DNA of 64,000 bases from Mycoavidus sp. B2-EB (GTDB lineage: Bacteria > Pseudomonadota > Gammaproteobacteria > Burkholderiales > Burkholderiaceae): NCBI RefSeq assembly GCF_014218255.1, contig NZ_AP021872.1, positions 496,001 through 560,000 on the forward strand. The letters are read 5' to 3'. Position numbers and translations under genes: made by a program. Positions 1 to 9,824 of the stretch are shown here, in pieces; position 1 is the first letter of the stretch, and the number at the start of each line of letters is the position of its first letter. Under the pieces are notes generated by a model, which was not told the DNA's origin, did no database searches, and saw only the letters and a list, made by a program, of their open reading frames with translations.

Positions 1-2
1 GC

Positions 3-1058
3 TGGGCCGGTTGGCCTTTTGTGGCGTTTGTCCTGACCACTCTCTATGGACAAATGGTCAGTGTTTACCAATATCCTAAAGCCGTTTTGCTGGTGTTGGG
101 GGGCTCAACTCTGGCGGCGCTTGTAGTGGGTTTCCTGTATGGGCGTGAAAAGCGTGTTTGGTGCAAGTATCTGTGTCCAGTGAATGGCGTATTTGGCCTA
201 CTGGCGCGGCTTGCGCCGGTGCATTATAAAGTTAATGAAGCCGCGTGGCGTCGTTCTTATACGCAGGGTGAATATGGTCATCGCGTGATCCCAATCAATT
301 GTGCGCCTTTGGTGCCGTTGCGCACGATGCAAGGCAGCGCCGCTTGTCACATGTGTTCGCGTTGTAGCGGACACCGTGAAGCAATCTCGCTAAGCTGGCG
401 CTCACCGAGTCATGAGGTTGTGCAATTAGGGAAAGCGACCGCGCAGGGGTGGGATACGTTACTGATTCTCTACGGCTTAATGGGAATTGCAGTCGGGGCG
501 TTTCATTGGACGGCAAGCCCTTGGTTTATTGCGCTTAAGCAAGCCCTAGCGGGTTGGCTAATGGAACAGGATATTTGGTGGCCGTTTGCAACGAATGCGC
601 CATGGTTTGTATTAACTCATTATCCAGACCAAAATGACGTGTTTAGTTGGTTGGATGGTGGTTTACTCGTCTTTTATATCGGCGCGACGAGCCTGGTGTA
701 TGGTACCGCGCTTAACGCCTTACTGGCTTTGGCGGTGCGTTGTTTGGGGCGCTGGCGTGCTACGCGTTTGCATCATCTAGCGCAAACCCTGATTCCATTG
801 GCCGGCTGTGGGGTATTTCTAGGGTTATCAGCGTTGACCTTCTCCTTATTAAGAGGCGAGCATATTTCGTTTGGGTGGGTCAATGAGATGCGCTTCGCCC
901 TGCTGGCCGGCGTTAATTTATGGAGCGTGTGGCTGGCATGGCGGGTTGTGAGTGGTTATGCCGTGAATCGATTACGGCGTAGCGCGGCAATGGTCTTTAT
1001 CATAGCGGCTCTAGTCGTGGCTGACAGCGCATGGTGGTTGTTATTTTGGCATTGGTAA
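3..1058 (+). CDS. FtrD-like membrane 4Fe-4S polyferredoxin, C-terminal part (5' end outside window)
   Basis: The frame is open from the first bases of the window, so the GTG at 21 is probably internal and the gene begins upstream. About 350 residues are visible. A cysteine cluster of the form CKYLCP lies near residue 60 and a second cluster (CHMCSRCSGHR) near residue 120. Several hydrophobic membrane segments follow. This arrangement fits NapH/CcoG-like membrane ferredoxins, and most closely the FtrD subunit of the FtrABCD ferrous-iron uptake system of Burkholderia, Bordetella and Brucella, which is thought to pass electrons for iron permeation. The rest of an ftr operon would lie upstream and cannot be seen. 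The family call is solid; the FtrD assignment is inference. Confidence 0.6.
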   Translation, partial: WAGWPFVAFVLTTLYGQMVSVYQYPKAVLLVLGGSTLAALVVGFLYGREKRVWCKYLCPVNGVFGLLARLAPVHYKVNEAAWRRSYTQGEYGHRVIPINCAPLVPLRTMQGSAACHMCSRCSGHREAISLSWRSPSHEVVQLGKATAQGWDTLLILYGLMGIAVGAFHWTASPWFIALKQALAGWLMEQDIWWPFATNAPWFVLTHYPDQNDVFSWLDGGLLVFYIGATSLVYGTALNALLALAVRCLGRWRATRLHHLAQTLIPLAGCGVFLGLSALTFSLLRGEHISFGWVNEMRFALLAGVNLWSVWLAWRVVSGYAVNRLRRSAAMVFIIAALVVADSAWWLLFWHW

Positions 1059-1101
1059 ACAGCGCCTAATACAGGTGCTAGCTTGGGCTGCAATCCGCCT
1101 A

Positions 1102-1107
1102 TATAAT
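1102..1107 (+). promoter_or_regulatory. Candidate -10 box of the RND efflux operon
   Basis: A perfect TATAAT hexamer lies 48 bases before the efflux adaptor start, in the short gap after the upstream gene. No good -35 hexamer sits at 16-18 bp spacing; a TTGGGC lies only 13 bp upstream. The site is plausible but not proven. Confidence 0.35.
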
Positions 1108-1155
1108 GGTTTGTTCAAAATTCTTTCAATAATGAGTATAAAAAGAGGTTGTCCT

Positions 1156-2361
1156 ATGCATGTCAATCGGTCCTTTTCCAATTTGATTGGTCTTGCTGTA
1201 CTCCTGGCGCTGACTGCTTGCGGTAAAAAGCAGGCTCCTCCCGCGCCGCCTATCCCAGAAGTGGGCGTGGTCACGCTTGAGCCGCGTACGGTGCCCGTCA
1301 CCATTGAGGTGCCGGGTCGTACTTCTGCCTGGCAGATGGCTGAGGTGCGTGCGCGCGTCAACGGCATTGTCCTTAAGCGTGAATTTAAAGAAGGCAGCGA
1401 AGTCAAAGCAGGCCAACGCCTGTATAAAATTGACCCGGCTCCTTATCAAGCTGAATTTGATCGAGCTAACGCCGGATTGGCAAAAGCGCAAGCTAACCTG
1501 AATGCCGTTGCAGCTAAAGCCGAGCGCTACAAGCCGCTGATTGCCGCGCATGCGATTAGTCAGCAAGAATATGATAATGCGCGTGCTGAGCATGGTCAGG
1601 CGGCGGCAGAAGTGGCAGTAACCAAGGCGGCGCTTGAGGCGGCGCGCATCAATCTCGGTTATACCGAGGTGACTTCGCCGATTTCGGGCTGGGCCGGCAA
1701 ATCGCAGGTTACGCCAGGCGCCTATGTTCAGGCAAGCCAAGCGACTTTGTTGTCGACCATTCAGCAAATTGATCCAATGTATGTTGACCTCACACAATCG
1801 AGCGCAGATGTTTTGCGTTTACGCCGCGAAATGGCGGAGGGCCAATTGCAGATGGCGGGTCGTAATGAGGTTAAGGTTGATCTCGTATTAGAAGACGGCT
1901 CATCCTACCCCTTCCAAGGAAAGTTACAGTTTTCCGACATTGCCGTGGATCCCAATACCGGCACGATCACGCTGCGTGCACTTTTCCCGAACCCTCAAAA
2001 GGCTTTGCTACCCGGCATGTTTGTCCGTGCTCGCGTGCAAGAAGGTGTGAACAATCGCGCCTTGGTGGTTCCGCAAATTGGCATTACGCATGATGCAAAA
2101 GGTCAGCCGACAGCGCTGATTGTGGCTCAAGATAACAAGGTCGCATTGCGTACCCTGACCACCATGCGTACGGCAGATGATAATTGGATCGTGTCGAGCG
2201 GCCTGCAAGCTGGCGATAGAGTGATTGTGCAAGGGTTGCAAAAGGTGCGCCTTGGCATGACGGTTAAGCCGGTTGCTGCAGAGTTATCGCCCACCTCGCC
2301 TGCGGCAGAAGTTGCGCCACAGCCTGCTGCTAGCGATGCTGCTGATACAAACGCAGAATAA
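1156..2361 (+). CDS. RND efflux periplasmic adaptor lipoprotein (AcrA/MexA/BpeA type)
   Basis: This is the membrane fusion protein that links the inner-membrane pump to the outer-membrane channel. The chosen ATG gives a 401-residue protein with a lipoprotein signal peptide and lipobox LTAC (Cys22), as in AcrA. In-frame upstream starts would place extra residues before the signal peptide. An AAGAGG ribosome site lies 9-14 bases upstream. The barrel-sandwich (lipoyl) halves flank an Ala/Glu/Lys-rich helical hairpin around residues 95-170, which is the family layout. The C-terminus ends in an Ala/Pro-rich tail. It is the first gene of an adaptor-pump-channel operon. The set resembles Burkholderia BpeAB-OprB or AmrAB-OprA, but which one cannot be settled by eye. 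Confidence 0.9.
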   Translation: MHVNRSFSNLIGLAVLLALTACGKKQAPPAPPIPEVGVVTLEPRTVPVTIEVPGRTSAWQMAEVRARVNGIVLKREFKEGSEVKAGQRLYKIDPAPYQAEFDRANAGLAKAQANLNAVAAKAERYKPLIAAHAISQQEYDNARAEHGQAAAEVAVTKAALEAARINLGYTEVTSPISGWAGKSQVTPGAYVQASQATLLSTIQQIDPMYVDLTQSSADVLRLRREMAEGQLQMAGRNEVKVDLVLEDGSSYPFQGKLQFSDIAVDPNTGTITLRALFPNPQKALLPGMFVRARVQEGVNNRALVVPQIGITHDAKGQPTALIVAQDNKVALRTLTTMRTADDNWIVSSGLQAGDRVIVQGLQKVRLGMTVKPVAAELSPTSPAAEVAPQPAASDAADTNAE

Positions 2362-2390
2362 TCGCATTCAGAATATAGGAAACCATTTCC

Positions 2391-5300
2391 ATGGTTAAAT
2401 TTTTTATCGATCGACCGATTTTTGCCTGGGTGCTGGCCATCATTTTGATGCTGGCCGGCGCGCTATCGATTCGCACACTACCGGTTGAACAGTATCCATC
2501 GATTGCGCCGCCTTCGGTCGAAATTAGGGCCGCTTATCCAGGCGCTTCGGCGCAAACGGTTGAAAATACGGTCACGCAGATCATTGAGCAGCAGATGAAT
2601 GGGGTTGACCATTTGCTGTATATGTCATCCACTAGCGAGAACTCAGGCGGCGCAAATATCACGCTCACTTTCGCGCCTGGCACGGACCCAGATGTGGCGC
2701 AAGTGCAAGTGCAAAACAAACTCCAATTGGCGCTGCCGCTGTTGCCGCAAACGGTGCAACAACAGGGGATTAAGGTCACTAAATCCTCGGGTAGTTTCTT
2801 GATGGTGCTGGCTTTCGTGTCTACCGACGGTAGCATGAATAAATTCGATTTAGCGAATTACGTTGCCTCCAATATTCAAGATCCGCTGAGCCGGATTGAT
2901 GGGGTTGGCACCACCACGTTGTTTGGCTCGCAGTATGCAATGCGGGTTTGGCTGAATCCAGACAAACTGGCGAGCTATAGTTTGACACCCGTGGATGTTA
3001 CGAATGCCTTGGCTGAGCAGAATGTGCAAGTGCCAGGCGGTCAGTTAGGAGGGTTGCCAGCGGTAGATAACCAGCAACTCAACGCAGTCATTACCGAAGC
3101 CACTTTATTAAAGACGCCGGAACAATTTGGCAATGTTTTATTGAAGGTGATGGCTGACGGCTCGCAAGTGCGCTTGCGCGATGTGGCGCGGATTGAACTA
3201 GGCGGTGAGAGCTATCAGATAGACACGCGCTATAACGGACAGCCTACGACAGGTTTTGCGCTCAAGCTGGCGACGGGCGCTAATGCGCTAGAAACTGCGC
3301 GGCTGGTGCGTAAACGGGTTAGTGAGTTGTCAAAATACTTCCCACCGGGCCTGAAGGTGGAATATCCATACGACACCACCCCCTTTGTTCGCATCTCGAT
3401 CGAAGAAGTGATCAAGACGCTGTTTGAAGGGATTGTGCTGGTTTTCTTGGTGATGTATTTATTCCTGCAAAATTGGCGCGCTACGTTAATTCCAACCATT
3501 GCGGTGCCGATTGTGTTGCTGGGTACGTTTGGCATCATGGCGGCGGTGGGTTTCTCGATTAATACGTTATCCATGTTTGGCCTGGTATTGGCGATTGGGT
3601 TATTAGTCGATGATGCGATTGTTGTAGTTGAAAATGTCGAACGGGTGATGGCCGAAGAAGGACTTTCGCCACGCGAGGCGACGCGTAAAGCGATGGGGCA
3701 GATCACCGGCGCGCTGGTTGGTGTGGCTCTGGTTTTATCGGCGGTATTTGTGCCGATGGCGTTTTCCAGCGGTTCGGTCGGGGCGATCTATCGTCAATTT
3801 TCGCTCACGATTGTTTCGGCGATGGTGCTCTCCGTCTTGGTCGCGTTGATTCTGACACCGGCCCTGTGCGCGAGTTTACTCAAACCGATTCCTAAAGGGC
3901 ATCACGAAGAGAAAAAAGGGTTTTTCGGTTGGTTTAACCGGACTTTTGAGCGTAGCCGCGATAAATACCAGTCAGGCGTGCGCGCAGTCATACGGCGCTC
4001 TGGGCTTTGGTTTGCCATTTATGGGGTGATTATTGTTGCCGTCGGCCTATTGTTTATGCGCATGCCTACGTCTTTCTTGCCAGATGAAGACCAAGGCATT
4101 GTCTTCGTGTTTGTGCAAACTCCGCCGGGTTCAACTCAGCAACGCACACAAGCGGTACTGAGCGAAGTCAGCCAGTACTTATTGCAAGAAGAAAGCCAAG
4201 TGGTTGAATCCACTTTTGAAGTGAATGGCTTCAGTTTTGCGGGTAGCGGCCAAAACTCGGGTATCGTTTTTGTCCGCTTAAAAGACTGGAAACATCGCAC
4301 CAAAGCGCATCAATCGGTGCAAGCTCTGATGCAACGCTCTTTTATGCGTTTTTCGCAAATTAAAGACGCCATGGTGTTTCCGATTAACCCGCCGCCGATT
4401 CTCGAGCTTGGCATTGCTTCGGGTTTTGATATGCAGTTACAAGATCGCGCGGGTCTTGGCCATGATGCTTTAATGCAAGCGCGTAATCAGTTGCTTGGAA
4501 TGGCGGCGCAAAGCTCAGTGGTGATGCAGGTGCGTCCGAATGGTCTGGATGACACGCCAGAATTTCATGTGGATATTAACCGTGAAAAGGCTAGCGCATT
4601 GGGTATTCCGTTGTCTTCGATCGATCGAGCGTTCTCGACAGCATGGGGCGGTGCTTACGTTAATAATTTCCTGGATACGGATAACCGGATTAAAAAGGTT
4701 ATGGTGCAAGGGGATGCCCCGTTTCGCATGACTCCAGAAGATATTAAACGTTGGTATATCCGTAATGCGCAGGGCGAGATGGTGCCTTTCTCCGCCTTTT
4801 TGAGCTCGCGTTGGGCGTATGGCTCACCTAAGCTGGAGCGTTATAACGGTGTAGCGTCAGTTGCCATCCAAGGGGTAACGGCACCGGGCAAGAGCACCGG
4901 AGATGCGATTGAAGAAATGCAAAATCTAGCTGCAAAGTTGCCGCATGGGATTGGCTATGAATGGACCGGGATGTCGTTCCAAGAGATTCTGTCTGGCTCA
5001 CAAGCGCCGTTACTCTATGCGATTTCAATCTTAGTGGTATTTTTAAGTCTAGCTGCGCTTTATGAAAGTTGGTCGATTCCATTTTCGGTGATTTTGGTTG
5101 TCCCGTTAGGGATCATCGGCGCCTTATTGGCCGCGACGGGCCGGGGCCTATCTAATGATGTGTATTTCCAAGTAGGCTTGCTAACCACCGTAGGCTTGTC
5201 TGCCAAAAATGCAATTTTGATTGTGGAGTTTGCCAAAGAGCTCCAGGCACAGGGCAGAACGGCGATGGAGGCGGCGATGGAAGCGGCGCGCTTGCGTTTG

Positions 5301-5588
5301 CGGCCAATCTTGATGACTTCGCTGGCTTTTATTCTGGGCGTGCTACCTCTTGCCATTAGCCGCGGCGCAGGCTCTGCGGGTCAACATGCAATTGGTACAG
5401 GGGTTATCGGCGGGATGCTGAGCGCAACTTTTATTGCAATTTTCATGATCCCAATGTTCTTTGTCGTGGTGCGGGATAAATGGGGTAAATCTAAAGTGCC
5501 GCAGCATGAGCCAGCTGACGCTCATTCGCTAGCGCGCACCGCGAGCCATGAAAGCAATTCGGATGCAGACATTCACCCGAAAAATTGA
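2391..5588 (+). CDS. RND multidrug efflux pump, inner-membrane subunit (AcrB/MexB/BpeB type)
   Basis: This proton-driven drug exporter has 1065 residues, slightly longer than E. coli AcrB (1049). It begins [14 protein letters not shown], the standard HAE1-family start. The proton-relay residues are present: Asp407-Asp408 in [16 protein letters not shown] and Lys939 in [12 protein letters not shown], at essentially the AcrB numbering. Two large periplasmic loops separate the two sets of membrane helices. The gene lies 29 bp after the adaptor gene. No TetR or MarR regulator gene is next to the operon, although Burkholderia RND operons usually have one, so control may be constitutive or remote. 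Confidence 0.95.
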   Translation: MVKFFIDRPIFAWVLAIILMLAGALSIRTLPVEQYPSIAPPSVEIRAAYPGASAQTVENTVTQIIEQQMNGVDHLLYMSSTSENSGGANITLTFAPGTDPDVAQVQVQNKLQLALPLLPQTVQQQGIKVTKSSGSFLMVLAFVSTDGSMNKFDLANYVASNIQDPLSRIDGVGTTTLFGSQYAMRVWLNPDKLASYSLTPVDVTNALAEQNVQVPGGQLGGLPAVDNQQLNAVITEATLLKTPEQFGNVLLKVMADGSQVRLRDVARIELGGESYQIDTRYNGQPTTGFALKLATGANALETARLVRKRVSELSKYFPPGLKVEYPYDTTPFVRISIEEVIKTLFEGIVLVFLVMYLFLQNWRATLIPTIAVPIVLLGTFGIMAAVGFSINTLSMFGLVLAIGLLVDDAIVVVENVERVMAEEGLSPREATRKAMGQITGALVGVALVLSAVFVPMAFSSGSVGAIYRQFSLTIVSAMVLSVLVALILTPALCASLLKPIPKGHHEEKKGFFGWFNRTFERSRDKYQSGVRAVIRRSGLWFAIYGVIIVAVGLLFMRMPTSFLPDEDQGIVFVFVQTPPGSTQQRTQAVLSEVSQYLLQEESQVVESTFEVNGFSFAGSGQNSGIVFVRLKDWKHRTKAHQSVQALMQRSFMRFSQIKDAMVFPINPPPILELGIASGFDMQLQDRAGLGHDALMQARNQLLGMAAQSSVVMQVRPNGLDDTPEFHVDINREKASALGIPLSSIDRAFSTAWGGAYVNNFLDTDNRIKKVMVQGDAPFRMTPEDIKRWYIRNAQGEMVPFSAFLSSRWAYGSPKLERYNGVASVAIQGVTAPGKSTGDAIEEMQNLAAKLPHGIGYEWTGMSFQEILSGSQAPLLYAISILVVFLSLAALYESWSIPFSVILVVPLGIIGALLAATGRGLSNDVYFQVGLLTTVGLSAKNAILIVEFAKELQAQGRTAMEAAMEAARLRLRPILMTSLAFILGVLPLAISRGAGSAGQHAIGTGVIGGMLSATFIAIFMIPMFFVVVRDKWGKSKVPQHEPADAHSLARTASHESNSDADIHPKN

Positions 5589-5605
5589 ACTTTAGGAATT
5601 TGCAG

Positions 5606-7060
5606 ATGCGTGAACTTTCTCTTTTAGCGGCATTGTCAGTCGTCGCAGTTTCAACTGCCTGTACGCTTGCGCCGCGTTATGAGCGGCCAGCAGCGCCGGT
5701 TGCGGCGAGCTATCCTACCGGGGATGCATATAAGGTGCTGGCAGAATCCACTTCAGCGCCGGTTGATTTGGGATGGCGTCAATTTTTTGCCGATCCGCGC
5801 TTACAAAAGCTGATTGAGCTGGCGTTACGCAATAACCGCGATTTACGCGTGGCGGCGCTCAATGTACAGCAGGCTCGGGCGCAATATCGAGTGCAGCGGG
5901 CAGGCTTGGTGCCGGATTTGCGGGTGCAAGGTAAGGGCAGTCGTACGCGTACGCCAGCTGATCTCTCTCCGCTTCCGGACGCAATCGTAGCTAGCCAGTA
6001 TGAGTCTGGCATAGCAGCAGCCTGGGAAATTGATCTTTTCGGCAAGCTGCGTAGCTTAAAAGATCAAGCACTGGCGCAATATTTGGCAACAGCTCAGGTA
6101 CGCAAAGGCGTTGAAATTTCGTTAGTGGCGCAGGTGGCGAATCAATATTTGACAACGCGCGCTTATGACGAGCAGCTTCAAGTCACGCAAGCGACCCTCA
6201 CTGCGGCTCAAGAATCTTACCGGCTCGCCAAAGTGCAGTTTGATGCCGGGGTTGGCTCTGCGCTTGATTTACAGGAAGCCGAGAGCACGGTTGAGCAAGC
6301 TCGCGCCAGTCATCAAAACCAACTTCGGCTACGCGCACAGTCTGAAAATGCGCTGACCCTATTAGTAGGCGAACCTGCGCCGGCCGATTTGCCGCAGCCA
6401 TTGTCGCTCGATCACCAGGGAATCCTGGCTGATATTCCGGAAGGTTTGCCATCGGATCTGTTGACGCGCCGTCCTGATATTGCCGCAGCCGAAGAAAAAT
6501 TGCGCGCCGCCAATGCCAATATCGGCGCAGCACGGGCTGCGTTCTTCCCAAGTATTTCACTCACTGGGCAGTTCGGCAGCGCGAGTCAAGATCTGGGCGG
6601 GTTGTTTAAACCGCACTCGGCTGCTTGGGGTTTTGCGCCAAAGATTTCGCTGCCTATTTTTAGCGGTGGCGCAAATCTTGCCAACCTTGATGCAGCGCAA
6701 ACCGGCAAGAGGGTGGCGCTTGCGCAATATGAAAAAGCCATTCAAACGGCCTTTCGAGAAGTCGCTGATGGGCTTGCTGCACGAGGTACGTATGATGAGC
6801 AAATTATATCGCTGCAGCGTTATGCGGCAGCCCAGCAACGCCGGCTTGACCTCTCCAGCTTGCGTTATCGCAATGGGATTGATAGCTATCTACGCGTATT
6901 GAGCGCTCAGACCAGTTTATACGAGGCCGAACAGGCGCTCATTTCAGTCCGCTTAGCGCGCCTGACGAATCTGGTTAATCTCTATCAATATTTAGGCGGC
7001 GGCTGGCTGGAGCGCACGGGTGACACGGCGCGGCCAGCCGATGCGCCGATTGCATCATAA
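5606..7060 (+). CDS. RND efflux outer-membrane channel lipoprotein (NodT/OprM/OprB family)
   Basis: This is the TolC-like trimeric outer-membrane factor of the efflux system. The ATG at 5606 has an AGGA ribosome site eight bases upstream. A TTG at 5585 would overlap the pump gene and lacks a site. The 484-residue product starts with a lipoprotein signal ending STAC (Cys19), followed by the family hallmark APRYERP. Two repeated OEP domains follow, with LPSDLLTRRPDI in the centre, a strongly conserved NodT-family motif. It closes the three-gene operon and is complete. Some residues after the last domain are low complexity. Confidence 0.93.
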   Translation: MRELSLLAALSVVAVSTACTLAPRYERPAAPVAASYPTGDAYKVLAESTSAPVDLGWRQFFADPRLQKLIELALRNNRDLRVAALNVQQARAQYRVQRAGLVPDLRVQGKGSRTRTPADLSPLPDAIVASQYESGIAAAWEIDLFGKLRSLKDQALAQYLATAQVRKGVEISLVAQVANQYLTTRAYDEQLQVTQATLTAAQESYRLAKVQFDAGVGSALDLQEAESTVEQARASHQNQLRLRAQSENALTLLVGEPAPADLPQPLSLDHQGILADIPEGLPSDLLTRRPDIAAAEEKLRAANANIGAARAAFFPSISLTGQFGSASQDLGGLFKPHSAAWGFAPKISLPIFSGGANLANLDAAQTGKRVALAQYEKAIQTAFREVADGLAARGTYDEQIISLQRYAAAQQRRLDLSSLRYRNGIDSYLRVLSAQTSLYEAEQALISVRLARLTNLVNLYQYLGGGWLERTGDTARPADAPIAS

Positions 7061-7075
7061 AGAAATATAAAATCA

Positions 7076-7114
7076 GGCCCAAGCGTGGAGTGGATTTCGC
7101 TTCACCGTTGGGCC
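7076..7114 (-). terminator. Hairpin between the efflux operon and hipA, probable terminator of hipBA
   Basis: GGCCCAA at 7076-7082 pairs with TTGGGCC at 7108-7114, and an inner stem extends it with one mismatch. On the minus strand the hairpin is followed by T-rich sequence, which fits a terminator for hipBA. On the plus strand it is followed by an A-run, so termination of the efflux operon there is less clear. Confidence 0.5.
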
Positions 7115-7155
7115 AAAAAACGAAATCTGAGCGTTGCCTTGTGCATTAAACCGCT

Positions 7156-8376
7156 CTAGGTTAAATACTGCATCAATTCCTCTATACCTTGATGGGTAAA
7201 TGAATTTTCCATCCTTTTTAATTCTTGGGCGCGTAATCCATGCTTTCGAGCGGTGGTTTGCCAATTTTTAAGCGCATTGCCTATCTTTGCCAATGCAATT
7301 TTGGTTTCTTCTTTAGTTAGACCAAAGAAAATTCCGAGCTCAATGCAAGTGGCTAAAGATGGACGAGATGTATTGCCATCGAAAGAAAGTTGATGAGATC
7401 TGCGCTCAAAAGGCTCGTTGGTTGGATTAATATCATAAGCGGGCGCTAGTCTCCAACCTTGTGGGTCGCGCAAAAAGCCATGATTACGCAAGTGATCATC
7501 AATATTGCCCGCCATCGCATTGAAAACCATGCGTTGCCATAACTCCAGTTTGTCTAGCCGAGGTTGCGAAGAATAGCGGGTCAGAGCATCTGACAATTCT
7601 ATATAGCTCGCGCTGCTAGAGCTATTTTCATCGCGTTCAAGCAAGGTCATTGCAGACATGAAGGGAATGCGTTGTTTACCTTGCCGGTCAAAGCGCTTAA
7701 CGAGTAGTATTGGCGGCTCATTTTTTGTCTCGAGCAGTTTATAGTGAGCGGTTCGGATCCCTGCTTGTTGCGCCATATTCAGTAAAGTCGCCTCCCATAA
7801 CGCTACGCGTTCAGTATCAAATCTAGATTGGAATTTAGCAATCCAGATGTGACCCTTATCCTCCAGCGCAGCTTTCGGATGTGCGCCACCTAGTGACGAA
7901 CCTGGCTGAACCAGTAAGGCTAGATCTGCAGCAGTTTCTTGGCCTGCTTCTAAATGTGAAATGGCTTGTTCTAGGGCGCGTAAATCGACCAACTTAGGCA
8001 CCTCATGATGGTCGGCTAGAAAGACCTCAGGCGACTCTATTTGATTGAGACGTAATGCACCCATCCGCATGTAATCACTGACACCCAGCATAAAATCGCT
8101 TGCACCCAGATGCCCACTATGCGCTCGGGTTTGGACCAGACGCCCCCAACGATCAGGAGAGATATCTTGGAAGACACCCCATAGCCGGTGATTGACGTAT
8201 CGTGCATCCGTTACGAGGGGAAGGGCGGGATCAATCGCAAAACCTGCTTTGGCTTGTAGCCAGGTTTGATTGTAGGTGAACTGATACCTTTCTTGGCCAC
8301 GCGATTCGTAGATATGCAGCTCGCCTATAACATAGTGTATATCTAGCCAGCTGAGTGAAACTTGTAATTTCCTCAT
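7156..8376 (-). CDS. hipA: HipA-family serine/threonine kinase toxin
   Basis: This is the toxin of a type II HipBA module. E. coli HipA phosphorylates glutamyl-tRNA synthetase and induces dormancy. The 406-residue protein has the HipA N-terminal domain, then SSLGGAHPKA near residue 160 (nucleotide and activation-loop region). The catalytic loop NIDDHLRNHGF lies near residue 291 and the metal-binding APAYDI near 313, so the kinase core looks complete. The start overlaps the hipB stop by four bases (ATGA), which indicates translational coupling. The module sits between two unrelated operons. The substrate is unknown, since HipA relatives differ in target. Confidence 0.88.
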   Translation of the reverse strand: MRKLQVSLSWLDIHYVIGELHIYESRGQERYQFTYNQTWLQAKAGFAIDPALPLVTDARYVNHRLWGVFQDISPDRWGRLVQTRAHSGHLGASDFMLGVSDYMRMGALRLNQIESPEVFLADHHEVPKLVDLRALEQAISHLEAGQETAADLALLVQPGSSLGGAHPKAALEDKGHIWIAKFQSRFDTERVALWEATLLNMAQQAGIRTAHYKLLETKNEPPILLVKRFDRQGKQRIPFMSAMTLLERDENSSSSASYIELSDALTRYSSQPRLDKLELWQRMVFNAMAGNIDDHLRNHGFLRDPQGWRLAPAYDINPTNEPFERRSHQLSFDGNTSRPSLATCIELGIFFGLTKEETKIALAKIGNALKNWQTTARKHGLRAQELKRMENSFTHQGIEELMQYLT

Positions 8377-8672
8377 TGAGTGATCCTAATGCGCTTAGGC
8401 AGGCGCTCATCCATCAGATCTAAGCCTAATGGATCATTGGTGCGGTCAATCAGCTTTTCTAGTTCGTCAATTTTTCCCAATACGTATAGAGCGAGCGCAT
8501 AGCTGCCCATACTCACTTTGGGGTCACCTTTTTCAATCTTTGATAACGTAACACGGGTGACACCAATCCGTTCAGCCATTAAAGCCACGGTGATGCGGCG
8601 GCGCTTGCGCGCATCTCGAATGTCGGCACCTAATTTTTGCAATGCGCGTTCAACGCGAAATGATCTCATCAT
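8373..8672 (-). CDS. hipB: HipB-like XRE-family antitoxin and autorepressor
   Basis: This 99-residue helix-turn-helix protein precedes hipA and overlaps it by four bases. The Xre/Cro-type HTH spans about residues 14-70, with recognition-helix region RIGVTRVTLSKIEKGDPKVS. Two adjacent ATG codons (8672 and 8669) could both start translation. HipB proteins neutralise HipA and repress their own promoter. A perfect 7-bp palindrome lies nine bases upstream of the start and fits that role. The C-terminal 30 residues (GLDLMDERLPKRIRITQ) resemble the flexible tail of other HipB proteins. Confidence 0.85.
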   Translation of the reverse strand: MMRSFRVERALQKLGADIRDARKRRRITVALMAERIGVTRVTLSKIEKGDPKVSMGSYALALYVLGKIDELEKLIDRTNDPLGLDLMDERLPKRIRITQ

Positions 8673-8680
8673 ATTCTGGC

Positions 8681-8699
8681 TATGCTCACTTGGAGCATA
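8681..8699. promoter_or_regulatory. Perfect palindrome TATGCTC-N5-GAGCATA, candidate HipB operator
   Basis: Seven-base arms at 8681-8687 and 8693-8699 surround a 5-bp spacer, directly upstream of hipB. HipB-type repressors bind inverted repeats in their own promoters, so this is the most likely operator. Assignment is by position and symmetry only. Confidence 0.5.
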
Positions 8700-8735
8700 A
8701 TATAAAGTATTATTTAATTTACATTATTAATTGAT

Positions 8736-8755
8736 AAGTATATTTTAGTATACTT
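8736..8755. promoter_or_regulatory. Second AT-rich palindrome AAGTATA-N6-TATACTT upstream of hipB
   Basis: Perfect 7-bp arms at 8736-8742 and 8749-8755 lie in a very AT-rich 60-bp stretch about 65-85 bases before hipB. A further AAGTAT half-site occurs at 8705-8710. The stretch probably holds the hipBA promoter; this could be a second repressor site. Confidence 0.3.
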
Positions 8756-8774
8756 TATTTTTTATCCAGGTGAT

Positions 8775-8989
8775 ATGGCAAGCATTTTGCGCAATTCGCC
8801 GATGGATTGCATTGGCATAGAACCCACCCTGCTTAAAAGGTTGCTATCCAAGCACAAGTTGTTTTTTTGTGCGCAGGAAAACCATTGGAGAGAACTTTCG
8901 CAAGGAATATGACTCTGCCTTAAATGGGCTAGCCCATAAAGTTGCACCGGTTGCTTTGAATCAGCGCACGACTACTCTGAGACAGTTGC
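8775..8989 (+). pseudogene. Possible decayed short coding region, unrecognised
   Basis: An ATG at 8775 opens a 45-codon frame ending at 8912. A second open stretch in another frame continues to about 9018 with reasonable codon texture, which suggests one gene broken by a frameshift. AGGTG lies just upstream of the ATG. I do not recognise the product, and the whole could be non-coding. It fills most of the 363-bp gap between hipB and the metal-transporter permease gene. Confidence 0.15.
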
Positions 8990-9035
8990 TTTTTTTTCTA
9001 GTTTTGGTTGGCGCTTGAGCAAAGCAGAAAATACA

Positions 9036-9824
9036 TCAGCTACGCCCCTTACAGGCGAGGCTGAAACCATAGAGCAGCGCGCTTAATGCTGTGATCCAAA
9101 AACTGGTTGGCCAGTCAGTGTAGTAAGCCAGAGCAATGCCTGCCCAGGCTTGGGTCAAAGCAAAAAATACCGCGGCGGCAATGCCTGCGCCGAGCCGGGT
9201 GGTTAAGTTCTGGGCGGTGGCCGCTGGCCCTACCATTAAAGTGAAAACCAGTAGCACGCCAACGATTTGAGTACACGCTACTACAGCTAGAGCGACCAGC
9301 GTCAGAAACAATACGGAGACAAGCTGTAAAGAAATGCCTTTGGCTTGGGCGAGTTCGGGTTGTAGCGTAGCGAAGATTAATGGCCGCATAATGAATGCAA
9401 GCGTGGCTAAGCAGATCAAGCTCAGGACCGCTAAAACCTTCAGCATCAGGCTGCTGACGCTGAGCACATTGCCAAATAAGAGTGCGCTAACTTGCGTGGC
9501 GTAGGCCGTAAAAAAATGCAAGAAGAGCAAACCGAAGCCAAGCGATAGCGATAAAATCATGCCGATCGCAACATCGCGTCCGCTTAGTTTTTCACCGAGC
9601 GCCCCCATTGCCATACCAGCGGCTAGCGTAAAGCCCAGTAACCCCCAGAGTGGCGCAATGCCGAGTAACGCTGCGCCCGTGGCGCCGGTGAAGCCGACGT
9701 GCGAGAGCGCATGCCCGGCAAAGCTTTGTTGTCGTAGCACCAGAAAAAAGCCCACGATACCCGCAACCACCGCAACCATTCCGGAGGCGGCAAATGCATT
9801 CAGCATAAAATCATATTCAAACAT
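9036..9824 (-). CDS. znuB: Zinc/manganese ABC transporter permease (ZnuB-like)
   Basis: This is the membrane subunit of a cluster C metal-uptake ABC transporter. Starting at the ATG of MFEYDFMLNAF gives 262 residues, normal for the family. An in-frame upstream start would add a charged stretch read inside znuC. The protein has about eight hydrophobic segments and the motifs GFFLVLRQQSFAGHALSHVGFTG and LVFTLMVGPAATA typical of ABC-3 permeases. It overlaps the ATPase gene by eight bases and ends the three-gene operon. Confidence 0.85.
   Translation of the reverse strand: MFEYDFMLNAFAASGMVAVVAGIVGFFLVLRQQSFAGHALSHVGFTGATGAALLGIAPLWGLLGFTLAAGMAMGALGEKLSGRDVAIGMILSLSLGFGLLFLHFFTAYATQVSALLFGNVLSVSSLMLKVLAVLSLICLATLAFIMRPLIFATLQPELAQAKGISLQLVSVLFLTLVALAVVACTQIVGVLLVFTLMVGPAATAQNLTTRLGAGIAAAVFFALTQAWAGIALAYYTDWPTSFWITALSALLYGFSLACKGRS

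Noticed and set aside
8762-8947. 61-codon minus-strand open frame upstream of hipB
   Set aside because: No ribosome site, no recognisable motif, and it overlaps the plus-strand frame that looks more coding-like.
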